A program made the translations under genes and the position numbers. This document shows, piece by piece, positions 37,787-45,594 of a DNA stretch of 64,000 bases. The notes below the pieces were generated by a model. The model searched no databases and was not told where the DNA came from. It saw nothing but the letters and a program-made list of their open reading frames with translations. The stretch covers positions 157,463 to 221,462 of the forward strand of contig NZ_KB906258.1 of assembly GCF_000381265.1 (NCBI RefSeq), in the 5' to 3' direction. Numbering within the stretch: position 1 is the first letter of the stretch; every line of letters starts with the position of its first letter. Origin of the DNA: Curvibacter lanceolatus ATCC 14669 (GTDB lineage: Bacteria; Pseudomonadota; Gammaproteobacteria; Burkholderiales; Burkholderiaceae_C).

Positions 37787-37870
37787 AAACCCCTTCATCC
37801 AGACAAAATGGCCTCACGGCAGATACGACTGGCAACAATCAGAACGCGTTCGCAAAGGCACAATGCGCCC

Positions 37871-38446
37871 ATGAACGGACCCGCCCCACGCTCACCCGCC
37901 CTGCCAAAGCGCTCCATGCCCGCCCTGATCCGGCGCCCCCTGTGGCTGATGGCCACGGCCTGGGCCGCGCTGCTGGCCGCCTGCGGCAGCGGCCCGACAC
38001 CGCCGCTGAACGAGAACACGCCTGCCGCCGAAACGCCAGGCCCGGTCGCCAGCCCCGCCGGCCACAGCGGCACCGGCGGCGCCCGCACGATCAGCCTGGC
38101 CTCGGCAGCCACCACCCCCAAGGCCTACCGCCAGGATGCGGCCCAGCACCTGTACAAGCTCAATACCCAGCGCATCTACGCGGGCAAGCTGCCGCCCATG
38201 CTGTACGCGGTGGGTGTGCTGCAGGTGAGCATCGACAGCCGGGGTCAGGTCACGCAGCTGCACTGGATGCGCGCGCCGCGTCACGCCCCGGAAGTGATCG
38301 CCGAGATCGAGCGCACGGCACGCGAGGCCGCGCCCTACCCGGTGCCGGCCCGCCTGGGCAAGGTGGTCTACACCGACACCTGGCTGTGGGACCAGAGCGG
38401 CAAGTTCCAACTCGACACCCTGACCGAAGGTCAGAGCGGCGGCTGA
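37871..38446 (+). CDS. Putative lipoprotein with TonB-C-like domain
   Basis: 191 aa from ATG 37871; MPALIRRPLW at 37916 is another possible start. Signal with lipobox LLAAC (ATAWAALLAACGSG), then a Pro-rich stretch. The C-terminal domain (VGVLQVSIDSRGQVTQLHWMRAP...REAAPYPVPARLGKVVYTDTWLWDQSGKFQL) resembles TonB/TolA C-terminal energy-coupling domains. Function unknown. It sits alone on the plus strand between xdhC and uraH. Confidence 0.78.
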   Translation: MNGPAPRSPALPKRSMPALIRRPLWLMATAWAALLAACGSGPTPPLNENTPAAETPGPVASPAGHSGTGGARTISLASAATTPKAYRQDAAQHLYKLNTQRIYAGKLPPMLYAVGVLQVSIDSRGQVTQLHWMRAPRHAPEVIAEIERTAREAAPYPVPARLGKVVYTDTWLWDQSGKFQLDTLTEGQSGG

Positions 38447-38458
38447 ACTGCGCCGGCC

Positions 38459-38809
38459 TCAGGAGCCCCGGTAGGTGGAATGGCTCCAGGGGCTGACCAG
38501 CAGGGGCACGTGGTAGTGCTGATCGGCATGGGCGATGCCGAAATCCAGCGTCACCTTGTCGAGGAAGGGGGGCTGGGGCAGGTCGACGCCACGGGCGCGG
38601 AAGTAATCCGCCACCTCGAACACCAGGCGGTAGGTGCCGGGGCGCAGGTTGTTGTTGTCGTACAGCGGGCCGTCGGAGCGGCCATCGGCGTTCAACACAA
38701 AGCGGCGCACCAGGGTGGCGTTGTCGCCCTGGGTGGTGAACAGCGAAACCCCCATGCCGGCGGCCGGGCTGCCGTGCATGGTGTCCAGAACGTGGGTACT
38801 GAGGCCCAT
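38459..38809 (-). CDS. uraH: 5-hydroxyisourate hydrolase
   Basis: 116 aa from ATG 38809, with AAGGA 8 nt upstream. Transthyretin-like fold with both family signatures: N-terminal LSTHVLDTMHGSPAAG and C-terminal YHVPLLVSPWSHSTYRGS, ending in YRGS. Hydrolyses 5-hydroxyisourate made by PuuD to OHCU. Divergent from the gntR gene with a perfect 18-bp operator in the gap. Confidence 0.96.
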   Translation of the reverse strand: MGLSTHVLDTMHGSPAAGMGVSLFTTQGDNATLVRRFVLNADGRSDGPLYDNNNLRPGTYRLVFEVADYFRARGVDLPQPPFLDKVTLDFGIAHADQHYHVPLLVSPWSHSTYRGS

Positions 38810-38890
38810 GGGTGATCCTTTCGGGTGACGAGACAAGAGACGGCCACCTGGGCGACCGGGTGAAGGCTGCCATGACGGCAATCGTGAACC

Positions 38891-38908
38891 AAAAGTGTAT
38901 ACACTTTT
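38891..38908. promoter_or_regulatory. Perfect 18-bp GntR operator between uraH and gntR
   Basis: AAAAGTGTATACACTTTT is a perfect palindrome. It lies 25 bp before the gntR start and 82 bp before uraH, fitting autoregulation and control of uraH and the puuE-uraD/allC operon. The same core occurs before puuD and the NCS2 permease. Confidence 0.8.
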
Positions 38909-38932
38909 TGAATTGGCAGCTATCATGAACTC

Positions 38933-39607
38933 ATGGACGCCCCCAACCCATCGACCACCCACGTCATCGTCGAGAGCCTGACCCGGGCCATCGTCGAACA
39001 CCGGCTGCTGCCGGGCACCAAGCTGGCCGAACAGAAGCTGGCCGACCACTTCGGCGTGTCGCGCACGCTGGTCCGCCAGGCCCTGTTCCAGCTGTCGCAA
39101 AACCGCCTGATCCGGCTGGAGCCGGCGCGCGGGGCCTTTGTCGCGGCGCCCTCGGTCACCGAGGCCCGCCAGGTTTTCGCCGTGCGGCGCATGCTGGAGG
39201 CTGAAATGACGCGCGCCTTTGTGCGTGATGTCACCCCTAGCAAGATCAAGGCCTTGCGCGAGCACGTGGCCCGCGAAAAAGCCGCTGTGCAGGACGGCGA
39301 CGCCTCCGGTCGCACCGAACTGCTGGGCGACTTCCATGTGCGCATGGCCGAGCTGATGGGCAACGAGGTGCTGGCCCAATTGCTGGGTGAGCTGATTTCA
39401 CGCTGCGCCCTGATCACGCTGATGTACCAATCGGCCAGCGCGGCCGAACACTCCCACGAGGAGCACGGCGAGATCGTCAAGGCCCTGGCGGCGCGCGACG
39501 AAGCCCTGGCGGTGCAACTCATGAACGATCACCTGACCCATGTCGAGGAAAGCCTCACCTTCGACCGCAAGCTGCCCACCAGCGACCTGTCCATGGCCCT
39601 GTCCTGA
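38933..39607 (+). CDS. GntR family regulator with FCD ligand domain (uricolytic genes)
   Basis: 224 aa. N-terminal winged helix (KLAEQKLADHFGVSRTLVRQALFQLSQ) and all-helical FCD domain with metal/ligand residues (DFHVRMAELMGN; HEEHGEIVKALAARD). FCD regulators usually bind organic acids or purine intermediates. It precedes puuE by 36 bp in the same operon. The palindrome just upstream is its probable site. Klebsiella uses a GntR protein (HpxS) in its purine gene cluster. Confidence 0.93.
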   Translation: MDAPNPSTTHVIVESLTRAIVEHRLLPGTKLAEQKLADHFGVSRTLVRQALFQLSQNRLIRLEPARGAFVAAPSVTEARQVFAVRRMLEAEMTRAFVRDVTPSKIKALREHVAREKAAVQDGDASGRTELLGDFHVRMAELMGNEVLAQLLGELISRCALITLMYQSASAAEHSHEEHGEIVKALAARDEALAVQLMNDHLTHVEESLTFDRKLPTSDLSMALS

Positions 39608-39643
39608 ACTTCACCCCACACCGTCAGCCCTCCGAGCCCGCCC

Positions 39644-40606
39644 ATGAAGCCTTACGACACCACCCAACCCTACCCCCGTGACCTGATCGGCTACGGCCGC
39701 GATGTGCCCCATGCCCAGTGGCCGGGCCAGGCCCGCATTGCGGTCCAGTTCGTGCTGAACTACGAGGAAGGCGGCGAGAACGCCACCTTGCACGGCGACG
39801 CCGGCTCGGAGCAGTTCCTGTCCGAGATGTTCAACCCGGCCAGCTACCCCGACCGCCACATGAGCATGGAAGGCATCTACGAGTACGGCTCGCGCGTGGG
39901 CGTGTGGCGCATCCTGCGCGAGTTCGAGAAGCGCGGCCTGCCCATGACCATCTTCGGCGTCGGCATGGCCCTGCAACGCCACCCCGAGCTGACCCAGGCC
40001 TTTGTCGACCTCGGCCATGAGATCGCCTGCCACGGCTGGCGCTGGATCCACTACCAGAACATCGACGAGGCCACCGAGCGCGAGCACATGCGCGTGGCGC
40101 TGGACGCGATCGAAAAGCTCACCGGTCAGCGCCCCACCGGCTGGTACACCGGCCGCGACAGCCCACGCACCCGCCGCCTGGTGGTGGACGACGGCCGGCT
40201 GGAGTACGACAGCGACTACTACGGTGACGACCTGCCCTTCTGGATGAAGGTCGAGCGCAGCGACGGTGCCGTGGTGCCGCACCTGGTGGTGCCCTACACC
40301 CTGGACACCAACGACATGCGTTTTTCATTGCCGCAGGGCTTCTCGCAGGGCGACGACTTTTTCACCTACCTGCGCGACAGCTTCGACTGCCTGTACGCCG
40401 AGGGCGACCCCGCCGGCGAGAACCGCCCCAAGATGCTGAGCATCGGCATGCACTGCCGCCTGCTGGGCCGGCCCGGGCGCATGGTGGCGCTGCAGAAGTT
40501 CCTTGACCACATCCAGCGCCACGACAAGGTCTGGGTGTGCCGCCGCATCGACATTGCCCGCCACTGGCAGCAGGTGCACTCCTTCACCGAACAGAAAGCA
40601 GGCTGA
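39644..40606 (+). CDS. puuE: Allantoinase, polysaccharide-deacetylase type
   Basis: 320 aa. NodB-like fold typical of PuuE: YPRDLIGYGRDVPHAQWPG, NYEEGGENATLHGD, MEGIYEYGSRVGVWRI, GHEIACHGWRWIHYQ and GWYTGRDSPRTRRL. Hydrolyses allantoin to allantoate without the metal site of classical allantoinase. Second gene of the gntR-puuE-uraD/allC-M20 operon. Confidence 0.95.
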   Translation: MKPYDTTQPYPRDLIGYGRDVPHAQWPGQARIAVQFVLNYEEGGENATLHGDAGSEQFLSEMFNPASYPDRHMSMEGIYEYGSRVGVWRILREFEKRGLPMTIFGVGMALQRHPELTQAFVDLGHEIACHGWRWIHYQNIDEATEREHMRVALDAIEKLTGQRPTGWYTGRDSPRTRRLVVDDGRLEYDSDYYGDDLPFWMKVERSDGAVVPHLVVPYTLDTNDMRFSLPQGFSQGDDFFTYLRDSFDCLYAEGDPAGENRPKMLSIGMHCRLLGRPGRMVALQKFLDHIQRHDKVWVCRRIDIARHWQQVHSFTEQKAG

Positions 40607-40608
40607 CC

Positions 40609-42378
40609 ATGGCCCTCACCCTTGCCGAATTCAACACTGCCCCCGCCGAGCAAGCCCTGCAATGGCTCGATGGCCTGTACGAGCACTCGCCCTGGATCGT
40701 CGAGCGCGTGCTGCCGCAGCGCCCCTTCCAGTCGCTGGCCCAGCTCAAGCACGCGCTGACCCAGGTCGTCAGCCAGTCCGGGCGCGACGCCCAGTTGGGC
40801 CTGATCCGTGCCCACCCCGAGCTGGCGGGCAAGGCCATGGTCAGCAAGAGCCTGACCGCCGAGTCCACCCACGAACAGGGCAAGGCCGGCCTGACCGACT
40901 GCACACCCGAAGAGTTCGCCCGCATCCAGCAGCTCAATGCCGACTACAACGCGCGCTTCGGCTTCCCCTTCATCCTGGCCGTGCGCGGCCCGCGTGGCCT
41001 GGGCCTCAACCGGCACGAGATCATCGAGACCTTCGAACGCCGCCTGCACAACCACCCCGACTTCGAGCTGGCCGAGTGCCTGCGCAACATCCACCGCATC
41101 GCCGAAATCCGCTTGAACGACAAGTTCGGCGTCGAGCCGGTGCAGGGCAACCTGGTGTGGGACTGGCAAGAAAAGCTCGCCCAGCACTCCGACCCCGGCT
41201 TTGCCGAGCTGGGCCAGCTCACCGTCACCTACCTGACCGACGCCCACCGCGCCTGCGCCCAGCGCATCGCCCACTGGATGCGCGAAGCCGGTTTTGACGA
41301 GGTCGGCATCGATGCCGTGGGCAATGTGGTGGGCCGTTACCACCCGGCCACGGCCGGTGCCCGCTACCTGATGACGGGGTCGCACTACGACACCGTGCGC
41401 AACGGCGGCAAGTACGACGGGCGCCTGGGCATCTTCGTGCCCATGGCCTGCGTGCAGCAGCTCAAGACACAAGGCCGCCGCCTGCCCTTCGGGCTGGAGG
41501 TGGTGGGCTTTGCCGAAGAGGAAGGCCAGCGCTACAAGGCCACCTTCCTGGGTTCGGGCGCGCTGATCGGCGACTTCAAGCCCGAATGGCTGGACCAGCA
41601 GGACGCCGACGGCATCACCATGCGCGAAGCCATGCAGCACGCCGGCCTGTGCATCGATGACATCCCCAAGCTCCAGCGTGACCCGGCCGCCTACCTGGGC
41701 TTCATCGAGGTGCACATCGAACAAGGCCCGGTGCTCAACGAGAAGGACCTGCCCCTGGGCGTGGTCACCTCGATCAACGGCAGCGTGCGCTACCTCGGTG
41801 AAGTGATCGGCACGGCCAGCCACGCCGGCACCACCCCCATGGACCGCCGCCGCGATGCCGCCACCGCGGTGGCCGAACTGGCGCTGTATGTGGAGAAGCG
41901 GGCCGCCCAGGACGGCGACTCGGTGGGCACCATCGGCCAGTTGCAGGTGCCCAACGGCTCGATCAATGTGGTGCCGGGGCGCTGCAAGTTCTCGCTCGAC
42001 CTGCGCGCCCCCACCGACGCCCAGCGTGACGCGCTGGCCCGCGATGTGCTGGCCGAGCTGGCCGCCCTGTGCGAACGCCGTGGCCTGCGCTACACCCTCG
42101 AAGAAACCATGCGTGCCGCCGCCGCCCCCAGTGCCCCGGCGCTGCAGCAGCGCTGGGAGGCCGCCGTCAGCGCCCTGGGCCTGCCGGTGTTCCGCATGCC
42201 CAGCGGGGCCGGCCACGACGCCATGAAGCTGCACGAGGTGATGCCCCAGGCCATGCTGTTCGTGCGCGGCCTGAACTCGGGCATCAGCCACAACCCGCTC
42301 GAATCGAGCACCAATGAAGACATGCAGCTGGCGGTGGACGCCTTTGCCCATGTCCTGAACCACTTCACCGCCGTCTGA
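40609..42378 (+). CDS. Fusion of OHCU decarboxylase (UraD) and allantoate amidohydrolase (AllC type)
   Basis: 589 aa from ATG 40609, two bases after the puuE stop. Residues 1-177 form UraD with catalytic His69 in IRAHPELAGKA and SLTAESTHEQGKAGL. Residues about 180-589 form an M20/carbamoylase-type amidohydrolase: metal ligands in GSHYDTVRNGGKYDGRLG (H259, D270), FAEEEGQRY, HAGTTPMDRRRDA and PSGAGHDAM. Step one makes S-allantoin from OHCU, and the other removes ammonia from allantoate after PuuE acts. The two activities flank PuuE in the pathway, so the fusion links non-adjacent steps. Confidence 0.93.
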   Translation: MALTLAEFNTAPAEQALQWLDGLYEHSPWIVERVLPQRPFQSLAQLKHALTQVVSQSGRDAQLGLIRAHPELAGKAMVSKSLTAESTHEQGKAGLTDCTPEEFARIQQLNADYNARFGFPFILAVRGPRGLGLNRHEIIETFERRLHNHPDFELAECLRNIHRIAEIRLNDKFGVEPVQGNLVWDWQEKLAQHSDPGFAELGQLTVTYLTDAHRACAQRIAHWMREAGFDEVGIDAVGNVVGRYHPATAGARYLMTGSHYDTVRNGGKYDGRLGIFVPMACVQQLKTQGRRLPFGLEVVGFAEEEGQRYKATFLGSGALIGDFKPEWLDQQDADGITMREAMQHAGLCIDDIPKLQRDPAAYLGFIEVHIEQGPVLNEKDLPLGVVTSINGSVRYLGEVIGTASHAGTTPMDRRRDAATAVAELALYVEKRAAQDGDSVGTIGQLQVPNGSINVVPGRCKFSLDLRAPTDAQRDALARDVLAELAALCERRGLRYTLEETMRAAAAPSAPALQQRWEAAVSALGLPVFRMPSGAGHDAMKLHEVMPQAMLFVRGLNSGISHNPLESSTNEDMQLAVDAFAHVLNHFTAV

Positions 42379-42382
42379 CACC

Positions 42383-43669
42383 ATGACCGAAGCACACAAC
42401 ACCGCCCGCGACACCGCCCCTTCCGCCGCCCCTTCCGCCGCACCTTACGCCGCCCTCGACGCCTGGATCGACGCCCACTTCGACGACGAAGTGCGCTTTC
42501 TGCAGGCCCTGGTGCAGGTGCCCACCGACACCCCGCCCGGCAACAACGCCCCGCACGCCGAGCGCACGGCCGAGCTGCTGCAAGCCTTCGGCTACGAAGC
42601 CGAAAAGCACCCCGTGCCCGCCGCCGAGGTGCAGGCCTATGGCATGCAGAGCATCACCAACCTGATCGTGCGCCGCCCCTTCGGCCCGGCCGGCAGTGGC
42701 CGCACCATCGCGCTCAACGCCCACGGCGACGTGGTGCCCCCGGGCGAGGGCTGGACCCACGACCCCTATGGCGCCGAGATCGTGGACGGCAAGATGTATG
42801 GCCGCGCCACCGCGGTCAGCAAGAGCGATTTCGCCAGCTTCACCTTCGCCCTGCGTGCCCTGGAGGCCGTGGCCCGCCCCACCCAGGGGGCGGTGGAGCT
42901 GCACTTCACCTACGACGAAGAGTTTGGCGGCGAACTGGGCCCGGGCTGGCTGCTGAAGAACCAGCTGACAAAGCCCGACCTGATGGTGGCGGCCGGCTTC
43001 TCGCACGAGGTGGTCACCGCGCACAACGGCTGCCTGCAGATGGAAGTGACCGTGCACGGCAAGATGGCCCATGCCGCCGTGCCCCACACCGGTGTCGATG
43101 CGCTGCAAGGCGCGGTGCACATCCTGAACGCCTTGTATGCCCAGAACACCGAATACCAAAAGGTGAGTTCGCAGGTGGCCGGCATCAACCACCCCTACCT
43201 GAATGTGGGCCGCATCGAAGGCGGCACCAACACCAATGTGGTGCCCGGCAAGGTGATGTTCAAACTGGACCGCCGCATGATCCCCGAAGAGAACCCGGTC
43301 GAAGTCGAAGCCCGCATCCGCCAGGTGATCGAGCAGGCCGCGGCCGAGCGCGCCGGCATCAGCGTCGAGATCAAGCGCCTGCTGCTGGCCCGCTCGATGA
43401 CCCCGCTGGCCGGCAACAAGCCGCTGGTCGACGCGATCCAGCAACACGCCAAGGCGGTGCTGGGCGAAGACGTGCCCGCCGTGGGCACCCCGCTCTACAC
43501 CGACGTGCGCCTGTATGTGGAGCGCGGCATCCCCGGTGTGATCTATGGCGCCGGCCCGCGCACCGTGCTTGAGTCGCACGCCAAGCGCGCCGACGAACGC
43601 CTGGATCTGAACGACCTGCGCGCCGCCACCAAGGTGGTGGCCCGGGCCCTGAGCGACCTGCTGGCTTGA
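42383..43669 (+). CDS. M20 family metallohydrolase (ArgE/DapE-like)
   Basis: 428 aa. Starts 4 bp after the UraD/AllC stop, so it is in the operon. N-terminal low-complexity Ala/Pro stretch (about 8-25). Metal-site motifs: LNAHGDVVPPGEGWTHDPYGAEI, TYDEEFGGELGPG and PLYTDVRLYVERGIPGVIYGAGP. The usual GRG-D segment reads GRATAVSKSDF, so the bridging Asp is shifted. Family members cleave amides from acyl-amino acids or ureido compounds. As no ureidoglycolate lyase is visible, it may act on ureidoglycine/ureidoglycolate (inferred), or on an unrelated dipeptide. Confidence 0.82.
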   Translation: MTEAHNTARDTAPSAAPSAAPYAALDAWIDAHFDDEVRFLQALVQVPTDTPPGNNAPHAERTAELLQAFGYEAEKHPVPAAEVQAYGMQSITNLIVRRPFGPAGSGRTIALNAHGDVVPPGEGWTHDPYGAEIVDGKMYGRATAVSKSDFASFTFALRALEAVARPTQGAVELHFTYDEEFGGELGPGWLLKNQLTKPDLMVAAGFSHEVVTAHNGCLQMEVTVHGKMAHAAVPHTGVDALQGAVHILNALYAQNTEYQKVSSQVAGINHPYLNVGRIEGGTNTNVVPGKVMFKLDRRMIPEENPVEVEARIRQVIEQAAAERAGISVEIKRLLLARSMTPLAGNKPLVDAIQQHAKAVLGEDVPAVGTPLYTDVRLYVERGIPGVIYGAGPRTVLESHAKRADERLDLNDLRAATKVVARALSDLLA

Positions 43670-44514
43670 TCACCAAGCCCGCCACCGAGCCCACGCCCAC
43701 GATCGACGCGCCACCTCTCACCGTGCTGTGGCGCGACGAGCACCTGGTGGCGGTCTACAAGCCGGCGGGCTGGCTGGTGCACCGCACCGGCCTGGATGCC
43801 GGTGAGACCCGCTTCGTGATGCAGGCCCTGCGCGACCAGTTGGGCCAGCACGTGTTCCCGGTGCACCGGCTCGACAAGGGCACCTGCGGCGTGCTGGTGA
43901 TGGCGCTGCACAGCGAGGCCGCGCGGGCCCTGTCGCAATCCTTCGAGGCCCACCGCACGCGCAAGCACTACCTGGCGGTGGTGCGCGGCTGGGCGCCGCA
44001 GGCCATCGAGGTCGACCACGCCCTGCGCCCCGACGATGCCCCACCCGACGCCCCCGTGCAGGAGGCCCACACCCGTTTCGAGCGCCTGGCCACGCTGGCC
44101 CTGCCGCCCGAGCCCGGCCAGGTCCCCGCCGACCCACGCTACCCGGCCAGCCGCCTGTCGCTGGTGCAGGCCTGGCCCAGCACCGGTCGGCGCCACCAGA
44201 TCCGCCGCCACCTCAAGCACCTGGCCCACCCCATCATCGGCGACGCCACCCACGGCAAGGGCCCGGTCAACCGCTGGTGGGCCGAGCGCCTGGGCCTGCA
44301 ACGCCTGTGGCTGCACGCGGCCACCCTCGACATTCCCCACCCCCTGAGTGGCGAATGGCTGAGCTTCTCCAGCGGGCTGCTCCATCCGGGGCCCGGCACA
44401 GACCAGCCCCCACCGCCGGATCTGCTCGATTGGCAGGCCTTGCTGCAACGCCCGGCCTGGCAGGCCGACGCGCCAGCGCCCCTCAGCCCGGACGCCTGTG
44501 AGACAAGGGCCTGA
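43666..44514 (+). CDS. truC: RluA-type pseudouridine synthase (TruC-like)
   Basis: 282 aa. Starts at TTG 43666, overlapping the previous stop (TTGA); no better ATG lies near the domain start. RluA/TruC motifs: VLWRDEHLVAVYKPAGWLVH, VHRLDKGTCGVLVMAL with catalytic Asp in HRLDKGT, and STGRRHQIRRHLKHLAHPIIGD. TruC modifies tRNA position 65, but RluA-family members are hard to separate by eye. Probably a housekeeping gene at the end of the purine operon. Confidence 0.85.
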   Translation: MITKPATEPTPTIDAPPLTVLWRDEHLVAVYKPAGWLVHRTGLDAGETRFVMQALRDQLGQHVFPVHRLDKGTCGVLVMALHSEAARALSQSFEAHRTRKHYLAVVRGWAPQAIEVDHALRPDDAPPDAPVQEAHTRFERLATLALPPEPGQVPADPRYPASRLSLVQAWPSTGRRHQIRRHLKHLAHPIIGDATHGKGPVNRWWAERLGLQRLWLHAATLDIPHPLSGEWLSFSSGLLHPGPGTDQPPPPDLLDWQALLQRPAWQADAPAPLSPDACETRA

Positions 44515-44582
44515 CCGGCGGCGCGGGCGGGGCGATAACATGCAGGTCACGTTGACACTCACTGATCTGCCCCCACTGCTTC

Positions 44583-45323
44583 ATGACCTACGCCCCCCTG
44601 TCCCTGCGCCTGAGCGGCGCCAGCAACTTCCGTGACCTGGGACGCTACCCCGCCCGGGGTGGCCGGGCCATGCGCCCGGGCCGCATCTACCGCTCGGATC
44701 ACCTGGCTCACCTCACACCCGAAGACCAGGCCCGCCTGCAGGCCCTGGGGGTCACGCGCACGGTCGATTTCCGGGGCCTGACCGAACGCGCCGCGCTGGC
44801 CTATGAGCTGCCCGGCGTGCAGCAGCACGCGCTCTCCATCGAGCCCACGGTGGTGCAACGCGCCAAGGCCTTGCAGGACAGCGGCCAGGAACTCACGCCC
44901 GAACATGCCGCCGAGCTGATGGAGCAGACCTACCGCGATTTCGTGCTGCACAACTCGCCCCGTTTTGCCGAACTGTTCCGGCTGCTGCTGGAAAGCGACC
45001 AGCCCCTGGTCTTCCACTGCACCGCCGGCAAGGACCGCACCGGCTTTGCCGCTGCGTTGATCCTGCACGCGCTGGGCGTGGAGCGCCCCGTCGTGCTGCA
45101 CGACTACCTGCTGACCAACGAGCTTTACCAACGCCCCACCGGCCTGATCGGGCAAGGCCCTGAAGAGGTGATGCGGGTGATCTGGCGGGTGCAGCAGAGC
45201 TTTCTGGACGCCGCCCTGGACACGGTGCAGCAGCACCACGGCGGCCTGACACCGTATCTGCAGGACGTGCTCGGCGTGGGCCCGTCTGAAGTGCGCCAGC
45301 TCGAATCGCTCTACCTGCTCTGA
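44583..45323 (+). CDS. Tyrosine/dual-specificity protein phosphatase
   Basis: 246 aa. Bacterial tyrosine phosphatase family: SGASNFRDLGRYPARGG near the N terminus, VDFRGLTER and the P-loop FHCTAGKDRTGFA (Cys nucleophile, Arg). Similar proteins act on phosphotyrosine or phosphoinositides; substrate here is unknown. Starts 68 bp after truC on the same strand. The following 271 bp up to dctA holds the dctA promoter and nothing else I recognise. Confidence 0.88.
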   Translation: MTYAPLSLRLSGASNFRDLGRYPARGGRAMRPGRIYRSDHLAHLTPEDQARLQALGVTRTVDFRGLTERAALAYELPGVQQHALSIEPTVVQRAKALQDSGQELTPEHAAELMEQTYRDFVLHNSPRFAELFRLLLESDQPLVFHCTAGKDRTGFAAALILHALGVERPVVLHDYLLTNELYQRPTGLIGQGPEEVMRVIWRVQQSFLDAALDTVQQHHGGLTPYLQDVLGVGPSEVRQLESLYLL

Positions 45324-45521
45324 ACGGAAGGCATCGGCGGGCGCCAGCCCGTCGGCCACGCCCTGCCGCCCCCACGCCTCAGCCGGCCCCTGTTCAGTCC
45401 GGGCCGCACCATGTCAGCCCAGAACACAGAGGCGCCGCGCCAAATCGGTGCGCATCGCCTCAGGACTCCCCTTTTCGGTGCCTGGACACCGCTGAAGCCC
45501 GCGTGAAAACCCTGTATTCAT

Positions 45522-45538
45522 GGGCACGACTTTTGCCT
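45522..45538 (+). promoter_or_regulatory. Sigma-54 promoter of the DctA-type transporter gene
   Basis: GGGCACGACTTTTGCC (45522-45537) matches TGGCACGN4TTGCA except at the ends, with exact GG-N10-GC spacing. Predicted start 45548. Sigma-54 control is classic for dctA. The start overlaps the operator at 45546-45556. Confidence 0.75.
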
Positions 45539-45545
45539 ACATTGC

Positions 45546-45556
45546 TTGCATACAAG
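45546..45556. promoter_or_regulatory. Operator-like TTGCATACAAG at the dctA transcription start
   Basis: TTGCATACAAG is the exact reverse complement of CTTGTATGCAA at 53822-53832. Both overlap the predicted +1 of a sigma-54-like promoter. The half-sites resemble GntR-family operators (TTGTATACAA). Confidence 0.6.
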
Positions 45557-45594
45557 ATTTGCAAACCACATCTCTTTCCAACCTTGGAGCAGCC

